Below are positions 54,801 to 64,000 of a stretch of 64,000 nt of DNA, piece after piece (positions within the stretch are counted from its first letter, which is position 1; every line of letters starts with the position of its first letter). A program made the position numbers and the translations under genes. The stretch is from Blastobasis lacticolella (lineage: Eukaryota > Arthropoda > Insecta > Lepidoptera > Blastobasidae), in assembly GCA_905147135.1 (NCBI GenBank), contig LR990040.1, forward strand, positions 22,395,857 through 22,459,856. The letters run 5' to 3'. Under the pieces are notes generated by a model. It had not been told where the DNA came from and made no database searches. It saw only the letters and a list, made by a program, of their open reading frames with translations.

Positions 54801-55060
54801 TCAACTAGTATCCTTCGGTTTAATTCGCAGGTCGGATTTCTGTAAGCATTCCAGTTTCTCGCGAGGCATGATTATGTCTCCGGGATCAAAAGTACCAAAA
54901 GACACTTGGGATCTTATTATTTGTGAAATAATTATATAATCGGTTAAGTAAATAGTTGTGAAAATTATCCCCATCATACAAATAAACAAACCAACTTTGC
55001 CTCTTTTATAATATCGCGTCGAATGAAGCTGCTCACATAATAGACATCGAAGTTCACAAG
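54801..55060 (-). CDS. Possible host exon: membrane-anchored protein, function unknown
   Basis: A minus-strand frame starts near 55060 (LHSTRYYKRGKV), passes a hydrophobic stretch VGLFICMMGIIFTTIYL, then SQVSFGTFDPGDIIMPREKL, and stops at 54801. A positive-inside, single membrane helix and a soluble part look like the N-terminus of a type II membrane protein. The reading frame is short and no splice partner was found. Candidate acceptor ...GTGAGCAG at about 55033. It is not a window repeat. It could also be a chance frame. Confidence 0.3.
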
Positions 55061-55084
55061 TTCGTTTGATTTACTAGGTTGTAA

Positions 55085-55180
55085 TTACTAGGTTGTTTGA
55101 CCGCTATCTCGCCTGATGGCAACAATGCGGCAGAAGATGGGCATGCCTGCCCAAAAGCAGCCTATTCACTCTGACCTTGA
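55085..55180 (-). repeat. L1 LINE 3' tail
   Basis: GTTTGACCGCTATCTCGCCT and CGGCAGAAGATGGGCATGCC. Confidence 0.55.
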
Positions 55181-55789
55181 GTCAGAGTTGAGTCTTGATA
55201 AGTCGATTCAAAAATTTCTGATAGTAAAATAATATTATATGAATTTCTATTATATGAATTTCTATAATATGATAATTTTTTAAATAATTATATAATTTTG
55301 TCTGTTATTCTATATTTAGACCGGTCGAACCATACTTCGATATTAGTCAAACGAATATTAATAATAATAGTATACAGTTTATTGTAGCTTCACAATAATA
55401 CAATTACATGAGTATTGGTACTATTACATTATGTTGTGTTACAAACTAAGTAACAAGTCAAACGAACATTGTAACCATATGAATAATTTGAATCAATCTA
55501 TTAAACAATCGCATGGCGTTGAATTGATTAAAAAATGGCCGGAACGAAATCGGAGCGGCGCATCCCTAAGAAGTTTCGATTCACGGCAAGTTGGGAATTC
55601 AAAGTTATTCGAATGTGAGCTGACACTTGGCGCCAGAAAGTTCTCGAAGCAGCAACAAAGTTGCCAAATTGAATTTTGAGATGCACATACCAAGTAAACG
55701 TGAAATGAAATGTTATTGTAGCGCAACTAAATTCTTGTTGGTCTCACTCTACTGCATTCATTGTTTTGACGCGATGTTCACGTCTTCAT
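55181..55789. other. No gene recognised; AT-rich
   Basis: Includes ATTATATGAATTTCTATAAT repeats near 55230-55270. Overlapping frames on both strands at 55430-55730 lack domains. Confidence 0.35.
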
Positions 55790-56378
55790 TTATAGGGAGG
55801 AATGCTAGCCCGAATATCCGCGGCTTGGGCAAAGTGGCGGGAGGTGACGGCTGTCATTTGTGACCCCAAGATGCCGATGAAACTGAAGGGACAGGTCTAC
55901 AAGTCCATTATTAGACCTGTTCTCTTATACGGCAGCAAGACTTGGCCTCTACTAGAGCGACACAAGCAGGAGTTGCGAGTCACGGAAATGAAGATGCTGC
56001 GGTGGATGTGTGGGGTTTCCCGCAAAGACCGCGTGCGGAGCGCCCACATCCGCGGTAGCCTTCGTGTCCGTGACATCGCAGATAAGCTACAGGAGTGTCG
56101 CCTTCGATGGTATGGCCACGTCTTGCGCAGACCGGCAAATTATGTGGGGAACAGATGTCTGGCCATGCCGTCCCCACCAGGCACGAGAAGGAGAGGCCGG
56201 CCCAAGAAGCGATGGCTGGACGTCGTTAAGAGTGACATGCGTGCCAACGGACTCACTATGAAGGATGCCGAAGACCGAGCAAAGTGGACTAGACATAGCA
56301 GGAAGGCGGACCCCGGGCACCCGCGTGTAGCGCGGGGGCGCAACCGGGATTTAACGCCGAGATGATGATGATGAATGC
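55790..56378 (+). pseudogene. RTE-type LINE ORF C-terminus, best copy
   Basis: An uninterrupted frame (55802-56365, 187 codons) shows WAKWREVTAVICDPKMP, YKSIIRPVLLYGSKTW, MLRWMCGVSRKDRVR, RLRWYGHVLRRP and TRRRGRPKKRWLDVVKSD. It ends with a stop at ~56365 inside GATGATGATGATGAATG. This is the post-RT C-terminal region of an RTE-type element. The endonuclease and RT catalytic motifs are missing (5' truncation at ~55790). Its last ~70 bases match the SINE-A tail. Confidence 0.88.
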
Positions 56379-56436
56379 TAATATTTATTTTGAAAATAAT
56401 AATCATATGAAGTACCCGTCTATCTATCTATATATA

Positions 56437-56620
56437 GCATATAACAAAGTCGCTTCCCTTCGTCTGTCCCTATATTTCTGTGTACGCATAGGTCTTTTAA
56501 ACTACGCAACGGATTTTAAAGCTGTTTTTATCAATAGATAAGAGTGATTAGAGAGGAAGAGAAAAAGGGAAGGTAGGGCTAAAGTAGGAGAACGACAACG
56601 AAGGCGGGGTCCACAAGTAC
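56437..56620 (+). mobile_element. HLE, full length, eroded end
   Basis: AGCATATAACAAAGTCGCTT start. The 3' hairpin is degraded (GAACGACAACGAAGGCGG) and the end reads CCACAAGT. Confidence 0.6.
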
Positions 56621-56686
56621 CTAATAATGCCTTCATAGAAGTGGTATAGTATTTTATGTTGTACAAGCTGGCTTGCCGCGACTTGT

Positions 56687-57054
56687 CATTATCTTGGCGT
56701 TAATGTCCCGGTTGTGCTCTCCCGCACGAGGGCCCGGTGTCCGCCTTGACCAAGATCCAGGATTTGGCAGGTCAGGTTATTACAGTGGAGCGACCGACCT
56801 CCATGATCCTGCTACCAGGGGATCCCGACCAGATTGGATCATGGTTACACATCCAGTTGCCTGAATGTGCTGGTTTCATCACGATGTTTTCCCTTACCGT
56901 AAGAGCATCGGTTAGTATTCAATTCGTCTATGTCTATGTCTAATTAATGTACCTAACTCAGAAAACGGTCATTGTTACATAGCCGGAGCGAGATTCGAAC
57001 CCAGGATCTCTGGCTTATGAGTCAAATACTCTAACCGCTCGGCCACCGACGCTC
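56687..57054 (-). mobile_element. SINE-A, full length
   Basis: Head, body and tail (CCTTGACCAAGATCCAGGAT and CTCCCGCACGAGGGCCCGG on the plus strand) are complete on the minus strand. Confidence 0.85.
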
Positions 57055-57061
57055 GGCAAGA

Positions 57062-57225
57062 CTTATTTCGCGTCCTACACTCTAAACCTTCCTCTTGAAT
57101 CACTCTGTTTATTGTTGAAAACCACATTCAATTCCGTTGCGTAGTTTAAAAGAAATAAGCGTAATACATAGATACTGAGGGACAGACGGCGGAAAGCGAC
57201 TTTGTTTTATACTATGTAAATATAC
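57062..57225 (-). mobile_element. HLE, 3' end lost next to SINE-A
   Basis: The start ATAGTATAAAACAAAGTCGC is at ~57210-57225. The body ends in TAGAGTGTAGGACGCGAAAT adjacent to the SINE. Confidence 0.55.
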
Positions 57226-57308
57226 TGTATTAGCGAGGACTAAAATAATAACCATTAGACTGTGAGAGCGTAGGTTATTTTACGTCATTGAGTAGGCAAT
57301 CAAATCCC

Positions 57309-57438
57309 CTTGTGTGGGTTCTTTAGGCAAGTAAACAAAACCGGTCTCACATCCTCTTGGCAGTTATACTAGTAGTTACCAAACCGAAAAGTGTTTTTAA
57401 GTCAGTAAGAAAAGTTTACTTAAAGAACCCACACAAGA
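57309..57438. repeat. Foldback with ~25-bp arms
   Basis: CTTGTGTGGGTTCTTTA (left) and TTAAAGAACCCACACAAG (right), followed by paired AAGTAAAC / GTTTACTT, around about 75 bases. Confidence 0.75.
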
Positions 57439-57931
57439 GCATATGTAAGTGCTATTGCTACGAAGTCGAAGTTTGGTTTACTATAAAAAAAAATTGTGGA
57501 TACCTAAACGTCTGCTATCACAACGAAGTGGAATTTTTTTCGTAGTCGATAAAGTAGGATAACATGTAAGAAAAATAATAACGACTAAATCCAATCACGC
57601 TATTTAGTAAAAAAACCCACCCACGCAAAACGTTTTAAAAGCATTGCATTGCATTCCTTAGCTTATTAGAAAGCTATCGGAATTAAATCAACTAGTCCCT
57701 TTGAATTCAAAAGGAAACTGCGGTTTCGATTTATGAAAGACTTTTGTATAGTTCCATATCGTTTTCTATTCGACATTCGTGCGCCTGCAAACATTTTATG
57801 GGCAATATCTCTTTCACACATATCTGCGACGGAAAAACATAAATACTACGGTGGACCTTGTGAGAGGACCGCCCCTTTTATCGTATGTTTGGCGCACTTT
57901 TATCGCTTAGAAAGTTAGGTATTTGGAGCTG
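57439..57931. other. No gene recognised
   Basis: Frames at 57357-57545 and 57733-57918 have no domain. Confidence 0.35.
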
Positions 57932-58100
57932 AGAGCGTTGGTGGCTTAATGGTTAAGATGTCCGACTCGTAAGCGAGAGGTGCCGCCACAGTACCAAAGA
58001 CTGAGGGAAAACATCGTGTGTGATGAATAAATAACATTAATTGTCAAACATAGATCCCGTGCGCGAGAGCATAACTGGAGTATTGACGCCAAGATACTGG
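57932..58100 (+). mobile_element. SINE-A, internally deleted
   Basis: Head GTTGGTGGCTTAATGGTTAA with loop CTCGTAA, then a short AACATCGTG body and ATTGACGCCAAGAT tail. Confidence 0.7.
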
Positions 58101-58249
58101 TACTGTAGGAACTGTTTTTCACAGAGTACGATAATAAGTTTTTGAGAGTCAGTCGGTATGTATGAAGCTGTTAGCTTATGCCCGCGATTTCGTCCGAATC
58201 CTGTTCGTAAATACCATACATGAGAATAATATGGTGTTATCACCAGCAC

Positions 58250-58470
58250 TTCTATACTACTCCAATGTTGAACATAGGCCTTCAATGCACCCTGTCTTGG
58301 GTTTGCCACATCCAGATTCCACTTGGAACCACCCTCAAATCGTCACTCCACTGGCCGGAAGGCGTCCCACACTACGTTTGCCGAGTCGCAGTCTCCACTC
58401 AAGAACGCGTTTACCCCAGCGGTTGTCGGTTCTTCGACAAGCCTACTGCCTCTTCAGCGTACTAGATAGT
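58250..58470 (-). repeat. RTE-type LINE fragment
   Basis: CCAATGTTGAACATAGGCCT, GCCACATCCAGATTCCACTT and GGCGTCCCACACTACGTTTG are a moth RTE LINE 3' pattern in antisense. Confidence 0.5.
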
Positions 58471-59244
58471 TCTGTGCGCTTAAAGAAATTTTACGTAGAG
58501 GCATAGACAGAGCCTGCTCTGGCCTGCTCACAGCTGAAGTGACAGTCTATATTTTGTTTTCTTTTTAAATGTTGCATGTAACGTTTCCAAAAGAGACGGC
58601 AACAAGTTGTCATAAACCCTCCATAACCACTACTATTGCCAAATTTTGTGGCCTTGGTCACCTAATATTCTAGCTTTTTGTATGACTTTGGGTCATTTGT
58701 ATAAATCTGTGACATAGTGACATTCTCTCTAGATCGAGGCTCCATATATGCTCTGTATCCAATATCCTTGTGTGCGCTATATCGGTATCTTTGGTTCTCT
58801 GTCGGATTATTTCGTTGCAAAGTTTATCTTTCAGAGAGACTCCGAGCATAGCGTATAATGTTGTTATATGTTATGTTATAATGGCGAATATGGTGTTGTA
58901 CAAAATCGAAAATTCATAACAAAATTCTTATGCTATGCTACGCCCGATTTCGAAAATTCGATAAGGATGCGACCTACTGTGTTTCCAATGACATTATTTC
59001 GCTTGTGCGAATTACACGCGCACTTTATATCATTCCATTCATAATATTTCATGTAAAGTGTAATTTAAATCTATAAACAAATATGTATAAATTGGTTGGT
59101 GAATGTGGAAGAAGATAGTAATGAGGCATGACGGTACGTAAACATAATTTCCTCGAACATGCTTGAGCTAGGCATTATTTTAAGAATATATGTTTATTTG
59201 AATATAAAGAAATTAGTGTTACTAAACTGCTTTTCGGGCGTGGC
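58471..59244. other. No gene recognised
   Basis: AT-rich; no exon or named repeat. Confidence 0.4.
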
Positions 59245-59485
59245 CGTGGCCGTGTGGTGTCTGGCAGAGTAGAATAGCACCAACCCCTTACACTCGTTGG
59301 TTGTTCAAGGCATTGTTTTCGAGGCAAAAGATCTAGTCTCCGTAGGCTGGAAAATGCGCAGCAGCGTTTTCCATGGTCATAATTATGACACTGCGATCTC
59401 CAACGAGATTATGGCACTAACCTCCCCTTTCGTGGGAGAGGCTCTTAGTCCTGCAGTGGACTGTTATGGGCTGTGATGACAATGA
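59245..59485 (+). repeat. RTE-type retroposon 3' end (R3), deleted
   Basis: GTGTGGTGTCTGGCAGAGTA to ACTGTTATGGGCTGTGATGA, with small internal deletions. Confidence 0.7.
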
Positions 59486-59497
59486 AACTGCTTTCGC

Positions 59498-59615
59498 CCG
59501 GCGCGACTTCGTTCACGTACTTTGCCCTTACATACCCTTTTTCTTGCTTATAACCCTTCCTCTTTAATCACTCTATCTATTGTTGAAAACCGCATTAACG
59601 CAAACGGCGACAAAT
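59498..59615 (-). mobile_element. HLE, 5'-truncated
   Basis: Hairpin mutated (CGTGAACGAAGTCGCG) and CCGGGCG end. Confidence 0.55.
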
Positions 59616-59864
59616 AAAGAAATGGACCCCAAAATGACTATGATGTAAAAACCTCCGCTGGTGCAGCGCTGCTGCAGCGCGACTAACGCCCGAATACTGG
59701 AATGCTTCTTATCTTTAACAGCTCCTAAAAGCACATGCAGACACTTTCAAATCTTCGACATTCAAAAGAGATAGCATGATATCTATTGAGCCCATAAAAT
59801 TATGAGACTTTCGAGTATTCGGGCGTAAATGTCCTATTAATATGTGAAAGCGCTCTTAGAGACC

Positions 59865-59932
59865 CATAGTCCCAGCTTAACCGACATTTTGTGGTCACAA
59901 ATGACACCGTCAACTCCCGATATTAGCCGCGG
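59865..59932 (-). pseudogene. RTE-type LINE short fragment
   Basis: Minus reading DGVICDHKMSVKLG matches AVICDPKMPMKLKG at 55851-55895. Confidence 0.65.
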
Positions 59933-60041
59933 ATATTTGAACTTTGACGTCGCTGTCGATGTCCTCGGTTGCCCTAAGTATAGATCCCAAGTCTTTGCAG
60001 AAGATTTCACCCCTACCTTTATGTTCTGGATACAATATAGA

Positions 60042-60283
60042 CGACCTGAGTGGTTCAATGGTCAACAAGCCGGTCTGCCACGCAAGAGGTCCCGGGTTCG
60101 ATTCCCGGCCGGGCAGAAATTGAAATGATGAATTTTAATTTCTGTTACGGGTCTGGGTGTTCTATGTATAATAAGTATGTATTTAAAAGTATATAAGTAG
60201 TTTATCAGTTATCTAGCACCCACATAACACAAGCTTTGCTTACTTTGGGGCTAGATGGCGCTGTGTGAATTTGTCCACGAATA
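60042..60283 (+). mobile_element. SINE-B, full length
   Basis: Head GACGACCTGAGTGGTTCAAT, anticodon-loop CTGCCAC, B box GGTTCGATTCC, full body and GGGGCTAGATGGCGCTGTG end. This is the least decayed copy. Confidence 0.85.
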
Positions 60284-60389
60284 AGGAATATTAATTACGT
60301 CGGAAATTTTAAAAACGTGTCCGAATTATCGCTACAATCTTTCCTTATTCTGAGCTCTATTAAGATGTTTTTCGCGCCAATGATGACGT

Positions 60390-60570
60390 GGTTTTTTTTT
60401 ATACCACTAAGGTGGCAAACAAGCTTATGGTCCGCCTGATGGTAAGCAGTCACCGCAGCCTATGGACGTTTGCAATACCAGTGGCATCAACCACGCGTTG
60501 CCGACCCCGTAAAAACCCTTTTAACCCCTTTCTTGAAGAACTCCATGTTGTACTCCCCAGGGAAAACAAT
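60390..60570 (-). pseudogene. L3 LINE C-terminal fragment
   Basis: MEFFKKGVKRVFTG on the minus strand, the tail, and an A-run at 60391-60400 (minus sense). Confidence 0.7.
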
Positions 60571-60950
60571 TTGGATACCCTTAGAAAATAAACTTGTAAA
60601 ATCAGCTTTTGGTACCGATGTTCTATTTAAGTACTTTAGCCTATTCATAGGAACGAAGTTTTGGAGCAAGTATGCTAATAGCGCAACTTAATAGCTTCGC
60701 AACGTAAACTTTCAATAAGAAACTTTAGTAACGTCAACGTCAACTTTGGTCTTTAATTAGTTCTAAGTTCACTTAAATTTATTTTCGCATTCAAAGTCTA
60801 GATTCTAGGCACAGCGTCACTAGACCGAACGTATTTTGTTGTTGTGCTAGCAACTTAACCTGTTTTCTATAGTTACAAAATATACAGGCTGATTCTGAAG
60901 ATGTGATCAGAACCAACGTAACAAAATAAGTTTTTATGTATTACCTACTT
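60571..60950. other. No gene recognised
   Basis: No motif identified. Confidence 0.35.
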
Positions 60951-61085
60951 GTGGAGACGGCGCGACTTCGTTCGCGTACACCACACCCTTTTCTCTAAGT
61001 CTTGCTTAGGTAGTTTGAAAGATCTAAGCGTACGTAGATACAGTTTGCGGAAAGCGACTTTGTTTTATGCTATGTATGTATAGAT
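60951..61085 (-). mobile_element. HLE with internal deletion
   Basis: The 5' part ACATAGCATAAAACAAAGTC is at ~61075. The hairpin end is intact and the middle is shortened. Confidence 0.6.
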
Positions 61086-61133
61086 TGCAGGAAAAGTATG
61101 TACGTTTGTAAGTTTGGATCTTGAGTGTAATCT

Positions 61134-61394
61134 TTGAAACTTATGAACCGGATTTTAAAATTCACTAACAGGAAGCTAATTCCTTCTTGGGTTAAGGCAA
61201 TCCCGAGAAACTACGAGACGTCCCCACTAACGAGGGCATTTCCGAAGCTGGGGCTTTCCGAAAAGAACCCACACCGACCATTCCTGATCGATTGTGTTGT
61301 GAGAGACTGGAACGGGCTGCCTGAAGCGGTGGTGACCGCAGGGAACATAAACGAATTTATAAATAGATTAGACATATTCTTAAGATCAGAATAA
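61134..61394 (+). pseudogene. LINE ORF C-terminal remnant (CR1/L2-like)
   Basis: NPHRPFLIDCVVRDWNGLPE, then AGNINEFINRLDIFLRS and a stop. The WN-LP motif followed by a short helix is the closing segment of many non-LTR proteins. It is not one of L1-L3. Confidence 0.55.
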
Positions 61395-61892
61395 TAGGAA
61401 GTAATATTGGTTGGAGAGAAGCCGGATGCAGGCAACCCAACAGTTGCTCATAACTGCCTGCCTGCCTGTTAAACAATAAGCTAACAAACAATAATAATAA
61501 TAAATTAATAGCATCCAGGGGGAGAATCGTACTACAAGCTTGCCTGTGTGTCTGCCGTATAATACAAAAAAAGCTAGTGACAAACACGGAGTCAAGAACA
61601 GAGTACGGTTGGTATTGATATGATCAAGTCTCAAAAATCACCCTGTACAAACTAAAGCAGATGCAAAAATCGAGTTTTCTCTTAAACACCGACAGTATAA
61701 TCTTGAGATTTGAGTGAATAGGCTGTGTATATCTTCAGCTGGTAATTTCCTGGCTTACTATCTGGTGATGATGGCGGGCAAATGTCTGGTAAGTATAAAG
61801 TAGACAAAGACACTTTATTTGGTTGCACATCACATTCTTAATTTAACCTAAAACAAATATAATTATATGCCATAATCATTAAAAGGCATAAC
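61395..61892. other. No gene; retroposon tail at 61795-61870
   Basis: GACACTTTATTTGGTTGCAC is an antisense AATAAA-type tail. The rest is unassigned. Confidence 0.35.
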
Positions 61893-62285
61893 GGTATGTA
61901 TGCCCTCGACTTCGTCTGCTTACAGTCTGGTCAATTGCAATGTTATAGCTGTAAGTCTTCCGAAAATAAATAAATAAATAAATAATTATAGCGTAAAAGA
62001 GTAATAAACATTCAAACATTCTTTCATATTTTCAAAATAATTATAAATGCCATAAAGCTATATGTCATAATCATTCACGTAATTATAAAGAAACCAAACG
62101 ATAACGATAACGATTATAAGGATGTATGGATATTCACGCAAAACCTACTGTACGGATTTTGACAACATTTGGCAGTGTTATTGCATACGAGTACCTACAT
62201 TTCAGAACAAAACAGGCTATAATAATGTATCACGAAATTCAGTGAATTTTACGCGGACCAAGTCGCGGGCAAATGCTAGCTAATA
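61893..62285. mobile_element. Helitron-like family 3 fragments
   Basis: CCTCGACTTCGTCTGCTTAC (61903, antisense end) and GCGGACCAAGTCGCGGGCAA then ATGCTAG (62253-62278). The pair may be two fragments in opposite orientation. Confidence 0.45.
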
Positions 62286-62449
62286 TTGAAATATTAATAA
62301 AGCTTGTCCAAGTTTAATATCCAATCGTTGGTGAATATTCAAATTTAGACAATAATTTATACAGCCACCGAATTCGATTTGCAATCAAAATCACTGGAAT
62401 TTAACTTAGTTCGTTGAACGCCGTCTTACTAATAAAAAAGTTAAAATGA

Positions 62450-62680
62450 AAAATATTTTTTCATAGCAAGCTCAAATACCCGCTATGGGTTCTCTATGAT
62501 CATTCAGAGTATTTGTCAAGACTAATTAAACGAGTCTAAACTCGATGACTTACCATGCGTAGTTTTGTAGTTCCTATGGCCATCTTCCGTCTCCATCATC
62601 AGATCAGGTCGATGGTATTGTAACATGGCATTGTCACGGATCTTACTTATGTGTGAGTAACGTGTAATCTAAGTAAGAGC
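62450..62680 (+). repeat. Repeat family F4
   Basis: TTCATAGCAAGCTCAAATAC, TAGTTCCTATGGCCATCTTC and ATCAGATCAGGTCGATGGTA. Confidence 0.6.
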
Positions 62681-62696
62681 GTGTACTTAGCTAAGT

Positions 62697-63081
62697 AAGA
62701 GCGCCGGGGGCCGAGCGGTTAGAGTATCCGATTCATAAGCCAGAGGTCCCGGGTTCGAATCCCGCTCCGGCCATGTACCAATGACTGTTTTCTGAGTTAT
62801 GTACATTGATACAACTGATATTGTACGTTTTCTGAGTTATGTACAGTTGAATACTAACCGATGTACGGTGAGGAAAAACATCGTGATGAAACCTGCACAT
62901 TCAGGCGACTAGATGTGTAACCATGATCCAATCTGGTCAGGTTCCCCTGGTAGCAGGGTCATGGAGGTCAGATGGCAGTCGCTCCACTGTAATTACCTGA
63001 CCTGCCAAATCTTGGATCATGGTCACGGCGTACCCGAGCCTTTGTGCGCGAGACCACAACCGGGACATTAACGACAAGATG
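62697..63081 (+). mobile_element. SINE-A, full length
   Basis: Best forward copy: head GGGGCCGAGCGGTTAGAGTA, B box GGTTCGAATCC, a partly duplicated GTTTTCTGAGTTATGTACA, CATCGTGATGAAACCTGCAC, and tail GGGACATTAACGACAAGATG. Confidence 0.85.
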
Positions 63082-63769
63082 TTTTTTTTAACGTGTAATT
63101 TCAGCTCAATCGGAAACCGGGAAATGGGTCTAATTTTTGTTGCAAGATTTTATTACAAACAGATGAGACTAAAAACAAGTTCAAATGAAAAAAAAAGTAA
63201 TAGCAAGTTTTAATCGTGGGTTAAATGTTTTTGGTATACCCATACATTTCAATTGGCGACACTTAGTTCTAGTTTTGGAAATAAGTTTGTCACCACAAGT
63301 TTGTGTAACTTGACAGAAACTAATGGTACTCTCCGAGATAATAACTCCATAAATTATCTGACCCGATGAAACGCTTGTCAATTTTTATTATCGATTAAAA
63401 ATCCTTTCCGTCTCTTTCTACAACTGACCATAGAAAAGGTGACAAATTTCAATGGATGGTTAACAATTTATTAATGTACGAGACTGTACGAGAGTGTACT
63501 GTAGTGGAAACTGGCACTAAGCGTTGCCATTTTAAAATGTCATGCCAATTCCAATAACAGCGACGCGGCGACGTTGTCACCGGGTCAGATATTTGTTAAT
63601 AAAAATACGTGTGGCACTCGGGGACTGCCCCGGCAAAGCTATTGCATAGTTATTTTTATCAACTTATGCAATTATAATTATTTATTTATTTTATTTATGC
63701 AGTATTTTTTTTTCTTTGATATTAATTCGAGCTTCGTACAGTCGTACCATACACGTTAAGGTTCAACTA
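63082..63769. other. No gene recognised
   Basis: No supported exon; AT-rich with TTTATTTATTTTATTTATG near 63680. Confidence 0.35.
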
Positions 63770-64000
63770 GTCGCGGGCTCGAACTCACTCGTGGACGCGG
63801 CCAAAAAGCACGCTGTCTGCCTAGCATTGTGTCTAAAAGAGATAGAATCAGTTATGAGCAGTTAGCAGCTAGTCTACACGCATACGTCTAGTCGCACGCA
63901 CCGTGCCGAAGTCTGCCGAACTGAAACGACGTTAGACGATGCACGGCTTTCAACGTCGCACCGCTGTGCCGGTCGGAGTGGGGGGTGTTAGGTTTTTTTC
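63770..64000. promoter_or_regulatory. CpG-rich, promoter-like block at the window end
   Basis: Base composition changes sharply to CpG-rich (CGTCGCACCGCTGTGCCGG), with an arthropod initiator TCAGT at 63848-63852. No TATA box or ORF could be tied to it. It may be the promoter/5' UTR of a gene beyond the window, or a regulatory element. Confidence 0.25.

Noticed and set aside
56140..56406. Minus-strand ORFs over the RTE LINE
   Set aside because: Antisense shadows of the 187-codon RTE frame.

Overview
This is eukaryotic, AT-rich, intron or intergenic DNA, most likely from a moth or butterfly. The basis is the repeat content: tRNA-headed SINEs with GATGAT tails, jockey/CR1-type and RTE-type LINE ends, and about twenty short Helitron-like elements carrying the hairpin CGCGA-ACGAAG-TCGCG just before a CTAG end. 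I recognise these as typical of Lepidoptera, but no search was run. I found no complete host gene. Almost every long open frame is a transposon remnant or a shadow of one.

Layout. 1-12 kb: LINE tails, Helitron-like elements and two SINE families, called here SINE-A and SINE-B. SINE-A has a generic tRNA-like head and an RTE-like tail. SINE-B has a tRNA-Gly(GCC)-like head. One SINE-A copy carries a five-fold 21-bp amplification of its head. 12.6-13.0 kb: a nested foldback element with long inverted repeats and a 9-bp flanking duplication. 14-21 kb: SINEs, small foldback MITEs (one splitting a LINE tail) and Helitron-like copies. 21.9-24.5 kb: a 5'-truncated non-LTR retrotransposon with a 737-codon frame holding a complete reverse transcriptase, with a 1-base frame break at the endonuclease/RT boundary. 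24.5-36.5 kb: low-copy-looking DNA, Helitron-like copies, MITEs, a hAT-type MITE with an 8-bp duplication, and a CpG-rich inverted-repeat element. 37.13-41.05 kb: the standout feature, a DNA transposon about 3.9 kb long with ~770-bp terminal inverted repeats. It encodes an XPG/PIN-like nuclease protein with a Cys-rich C-terminus, split by two tiny introns (Academ-like candidate). 41-64 kb: RTE-type LINE ends, a chimeric SINE, a LINE split by a 438-bp MITE, a 61-bp tandem repeat, 5S-rRNA-like segments, one possible host exon (about 54.8-55.06 kb, minus strand), and a CpG-rich promoter-like block at the very end.

How the parts relate. The RTE LINE at 55.8-56.4 kb ends in the same sequence as the SINE-A copies, which suggests that the LINE machinery moved the SINE. 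The MITEs have no coding capacity and must have depended on transposases encoded elsewhere. Several insertions are nested and give a relative order of events.
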